Origin: Dehalococcoidales bacterium
GTDB taxonomy: Bacteria; Chloroflexota; Dehalococcoidia; Dehalococcoidales; RBG-16-60-22
Length of the DNA stretch: 41,708 nucleotides
Reading direction: 5' to 3'
NCBI GenBank assembly: GCA_030603605.1
Contig: JAUVXN010000002.1
Location: forward strand, 1 to 41,708
Positions 39,156 through 41,708 of the stretch are shown here, one piece after another. Position 1 is the first letter of the stretch, and each line of letters starts with the position of its first letter. Under the pieces are notes generated by a model, which made no database searches, had not been told where the DNA came from, and was given only the letters and a program-made list of their open reading frames with translations. The position numbers and the translations under genes were made by a program.

Positions 39156-39546
39156 GAGGCATTTGAATTACAGCTTAGCCTTGGTGCTGTTTGGAGGCGG
39201 TGCGCTTGTCTGGCTCGCCTCCGAAATCCTGTTGCCTCAACATATCTGGCTCACCTATTTATTTCTGTTGACCTGGCTCTCCTTTCTAATTCTGTTGCCT
39301 ATCACCCTCTGGCTCGCCTCCGCTGTTCTGCTTTTACTGCTAAGTGCTCAGACCATGCAGATACTTTGGCCCGCGGGATTGTTGGTTGTAATCCTGTGTT
39401 TTGCTAGTCTCGGTTTATCTTGGTGGGGAGTCATTTGGGTGATAAGGCAGAAAAAACGAAGCCTGTGGCACTTACTATGGTCGTTGGTGCCCTTGGGCTT
39501 CATAGCATGGTTTATACGAGGCAATTTAAAGCAACAGCTATTATAA
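39124..39546 (+). CDS. membrane protein containing an inverted repeat array
   Basis: A 140-aa protein starting MRRVRIVKWFERHLNY inside the preceding repeat-derived sequence. Residues about 29-70 are encoded by array units in reverse orientation and read as hydrophobic 'VWLASEILLP', 'IWLTYLFLL', 'TWLSFLILLP' and 'LWLASAVLL' modules. Further hydrophobic segments follow from ordinary sequence ('GLLVVILCFASLGLSWWGV'). The last residues come from a degenerate B unit. Four transmembrane segments are likely. The array has probably become part of the protein. Confidence 0.55.
   Translation: MRRVRIVKWFERHLNYSLALVLFGGGALVWLASEILLPQHIWLTYLFLLTWLSFLILLPITLWLASAVLLLLLSAQTMQILWPAGLLVVILCFASLGLSWWGVIWVIRQKKRSLWHLLWSLVPLGFIAWFIRGNLKQQLL
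39210..39330 (-). repeat. inverted A/B units inside a membrane-protein gene
   Basis: Reading the minus strand gives degenerate A (GGCGAGCCAG, GGTGAGCCAG, GGAGAGCCAG) and B (GGCAACAG, GTCAACAG) units with 8- to 9-base spacers; on the plus strand they appear as CTGGCTCGCC and CTGTTGCC. One spacer is missing between a B and an A. These are the only units in this orientation. Confidence 0.8.
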
Positions 39547-39556
39547 GGCGAGCCAG
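39546..39556 (+). repeat. isolated A unit
   Basis: A single AGGCGAGCCAG after the stop region of the membrane protein; the preceding 30 bases hold two degenerate B-like sequences. It lies just before the next gene's start. Confidence 0.7.
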
Positions 39557-39581
39557 GAGTAGCTCGGAAAGAGGTGCAGAA

Positions 39582-40034
39582 TTGGATAAGCAGAAGAACA
39601 ATGATAATGCATCGGTAGAGCTACTTCGCCAAAATTGGGAGGATTATAGGCACAACGAAAGGAAGAGGCTGATGTTTGCCCAGTTACATCTACTTGTTAC
39701 GGTTGGCATCCTCGCATTTTTAGTACCGCTTCTTGAGAATGATACGAGTGTCAAAAGTGATACAAAGTGGCTAATAGGTTCGATACTTGTATTCTTATCT
39801 GTTGTTTCATTATGGTGCCTTTTGAATACCCTCAGAATAGGGGCTTGTATTTCGGCTTCGTTGCATAGGTGCAAGGAAATAATCAAGCTAAGTAAAGTTA
39901 CGTTTAGAAGAGACTACTGGTCCGAAGAGAAGCACTGGACTCACAGGATGAGAGAAAGGCGTCTCTTTCTGGTGTACTACATATTCTCTTTTTTACTCTT
40001 TGTTTCCTTGTTAATTAAGTTCCTTATGAGTTAG
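39582..40034 (+). CDS. three-segment membrane protein, SLATT-like in layout
   Basis: A 150-aa protein. The start at TTG 39582 follows GAAAGAGGTG; the longer frame would overlap the preceding gene. It has a charged helical N-terminus ('VELLRQNWEDYRHNERKRL'), two adjacent membrane segments ('LHLLVTVGILAFLVPLL' and 'WLIGSILVFLSVVSLWCLL'), a cytosolic basic stretch and a third segment at the C-terminus. This layout recalls membrane effectors of mobile defence cassettes such as SLATT proteins, but no signature confirms this. Confidence 0.6.
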   Translation: MDKQKNNDNASVELLRQNWEDYRHNERKRLMFAQLHLLVTVGILAFLVPLLENDTSVKSDTKWLIGSILVFLSVVSLWCLLNTLRIGACISASLHRCKEIIKLSKVTFRRDYWSEEKHWTHRMRERRLFLVYYIFSFLLFVSLLIKFLMS

Positions 40035-40065
40035 TTTGCAAAAAAGTTCATTACAGAGGGAAACT

Positions 40066-41010
40066 ATGAACCGAGAAGCATTGAATTTGTTACGATGCCC
40101 AAATAGGCTCGAGGGGGGCAAGTTATGTCTCTCTGCTCTTGAAAAAGGTAATAATGTGCTTAGATGCTCTAAATGTGGTAAAGAATGGGAAACAAGAAAT
40201 GAAATCCCTATCATGCGTGAACAGAAGTGTAGACGCTGTAGGGCACCTCTCGGCGTAGAACAAATAAAGTGTGAGGAGTGTGGTTTTAGGGACAGACATG
40301 AGACGCAACAGTACCTAAATATGTACCATGATGCTCATTTCGGTAGCTATATTTTAGATACTTCAATTGATGCATTTATTCCGCTGGGTGTGACTGAGGC
40401 ATTCTATCAACAAATTGTCAACGTTTGCATTCCATACATCACGAGTGAAAGCTGTTGTTTAGACCTTGGCTGTGCATTTGGTCGGCTCTCCTTAGAACTC
40501 GCCAAACGTTCTCGATATGTGATTGGACTGGATTGGAGTATACACTATATAAGGAGTGCACTAAAGATAGTATTATTTAATAAGAAGGTGATTATCAGGA
40601 TTAATGATATTGGGGAGAGGTGCAGAAAGGCACCATTAAAAGGTTTTGGTATCAAAAATTGTGATTTTGTGGTAGGCGATGCCCAGAACATTCCTTTCGA
40701 TGATTCTAGTTTTGACTTTGTATTGTGCGCAAATCTGGTAGATAGAGTTTCCGAGCCAAATAGAATGGTCGATGAGATACGCCGAGTGCTGAAAATGAAT
40801 GGGGTAGTAGCCATTACAGACGCATTCAGTTGGCAAGAGGAATATACGCCGGAGAGACAATTTTGGGGGAAAGACAATTTATGTGATTTTTTACCCAAAG
40901 GGAAATGGGAAATCAAGCCTCAGATTGACGGTATACCATTTGCGCTCAGATACAATTCAAGGGACCTTCGCATATTTTATAATCAATTAGTCATCGCTAG
41001 AAAAGTATGA
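40066..41010 (+). CDS. zinc-ribbon class I SAM methyltransferase
   Basis: A 314-aa protein starting MNREALNLLRCPNRLEGG after AGAGGGAAACT. The N-terminal 80 residues are zinc-ribbon/Trm112-like: 'CPN', 'CSKCGKEWETRNEIPIM', 'CRRCRAP' and 'CEECG'. The methyltransferase follows, with SAM motif 'CLDLGCAFGRLSLEL' (about 131-145), then 'DFVVGDAQNIPFDDSSFDFV', typical of the UbiE/type-11 group. The target is unknown. It forms its own cassette between two arrays. Confidence 0.78.
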   Translation: MNREALNLLRCPNRLEGGKLCLSALEKGNNVLRCSKCGKEWETRNEIPIMREQKCRRCRAPLGVEQIKCEECGFRDRHETQQYLNMYHDAHFGSYILDTSIDAFIPLGVTEAFYQQIVNVCIPYITSESCCLDLGCAFGRLSLELAKRSRYVIGLDWSIHYIRSALKIVLFNKKVIIRINDIGERCRKAPLKGFGIKNCDFVVGDAQNIPFDDSSFDFVLCANLVDRVSEPNRMVDEIRRVLKMNGVVAITDAFSWQEEYTPERQFWGKDNLCDFLPKGKWEIKPQIDGIPFALRYNSRDLRIFYNQLVIARKV

Positions 41011-41054
41011 CAAGATCAAAACCAGCTCCTAGCCCCCCCCAGAAAGGAGTGTTA

Positions 41055-41578
41055 AGGCGAGCCAGTAAATCGCAGGCAACAGAAGATGTAAGGCGAGCCA
41101 GAAGTTAGGAGGCAACAGAGTATAGGAGGCGAGCCAGCATATATGAGGCAACAGTATCTAAAAGGCGAGCCAGTGAAAAGTAGGCAACAGAATAGGAGAG
41201 GCGAGCCAGTAATAGTGAGGCAACAGTGATCCATAGGCGAGCCAGAAAAAGCTAGGCAACGAGAGGCAACAGAAGACAACAGCGAGCCAGCTTATATAAG
41301 GTAACAGAATAACAAAGGCGAGCCAGTAATCCGTAGGCAACAGAAAGGAAAAGGCGAGCCAGAGTTTACGAGGCAACAGGAGAGCTAAGGCGAGCCAGAA
41401 TAAGCCAGGCAACAGAAAGGCAAAGGCGAGCCAGATGTAATAAGGCAACAGTAAGAGGTAGGCGAGCCAGTTTAGGAGAGGCAACAGATGATGCAAGGCG
41501 AGCCAGGAGATGGAAGGCAACAGGGTTGACAAGGCGAGCCAGTCTTCAGGAGGCAACAGAGTATAGGAGGCGAGCCAG
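41055..41578 (+). repeat. A/B alternating repeat array 6
   Basis: The largest array, with about fifteen A units (one shortened to AGCGAGCCAG) and a similar number of B units. An irregular patch at 41254-41290 has a doubled, damaged B. The block 41107-41137 is repeated exactly at 41548-41578, including the spacer AGTATAGG. Other spacers differ. It ends just ahead of the ribosome binding site of the last gene. Confidence 0.9.
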
Positions 41579-41600
41579 GGCGTGAAGGAGGTATAAAACT

Positions 41601-41708
41601 ATGTGGCAACAAGAGTGGCCTGATAAGCCTGGCGCATGGTGGTTTTATGGCGTAATGAAGCGGGAAAAACAGCGGGCTTTGTTTGTCGTGATCGTTCATG
41701 CGACCAAA
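41601..41708 (+). CDS. partial gene at right end
   Basis: After GAAGGAGG an ATG opens a frame 'MWQQEWPDKPGAWWFYG' that runs off the window. The first codons (ATGTGGCAACAAGAG) contain a B-like GGCAACA, so the start is at an array boundary. Too short to identify. Confidence 0.5.
   Translation, partial: MWQQEWPDKPGAWWFYGVMKREKQRALFVVIVHATK

Noticed and set aside
33042..41578. CRISPR array
   Set aside because: Units are 9-11 bases with 8-base spacers, two motifs alternate, and no cas gene is seen. CRISPR repeats and spacers are about three times longer.

Overview
The window looks like a prophage or temperate phage genome (about 1 to 32,260) followed by a mosaic accessory island (about 32,260 to 41,708). 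No ribosomal or housekeeping gene is visible, so the host is uncertain. The strong AGGAGG-type ribosome binding sites and a lipoprotein with a Thr-Pro linker fit Chloroflexota (Dehalococcoidia-like) or a related uncultivated bacterium; this is a low-confidence inference.

Region 1 (38-17,345, + strand) is the distal end of a late structural operon. It holds beta-rich, paralogous tail or appendage proteins: LamG-like lectin domains, two tandem 440-aa paralogues, a 778-aa propeller-type tail-spike candidate, holin-like small membrane proteins, an InlB-type repeat protein and three tandem paralogues that share one domain but differ in their C-termini. Terminase, portal and capsid genes are not seen and would lie to the left.

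Region 2 (17,342-29,892, - strand) is the early operon, read leftward from a Cro-like gene. It contains many small zinc-ribbon proteins, a RuvB/MoxR-like AAA+ ATPase, a RecT-type annealing protein, an adenine methyltransferase, a replication initiator with eight regular iterons inside its gene (a likely origin), a minimal PolX-like nucleotidyltransferase, a radical SAM protein and a permuted papain-like amidase. It meets the late operon stop codon to stop codon. A recurring hairpin-plus-ribosome-binding-site module separates several of its genes.

Region 3 (29,893-32,258) is the genetic switch and integration module: divergent promoters with an operator, a CI-like gene, a possible attenuator, tRNA-Gly half-gene remnants and a GC-rich tyrosine recombinase.

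Region 4 (32,260-41,708) is the most unusual part. Small gene cassettes (ParA-like ATPase; HTH plus divergent GHKL ATPase; chagasin-family inhibitor lipoprotein; small membrane proteins; zinc-ribbon methyltransferase) are separated by arrays of two alternating short repeats, AGGCGAGCCAG and AGGCAACAG, each followed by a spacer of exactly 8 nt, giving a 36-bp period. Nearly all spacers are unique. One 86-bp array segment is duplicated with identical spacers on both sides of the HTH/GHKL cassette. Several genes start or end inside repeat units, and an inverted array is read as transmembrane protein sequence. I do not recognise this repeat family. It is too short-period for CRISPR and could be a cassette-assembly seam, a centromere-like site or a regulatory leader.
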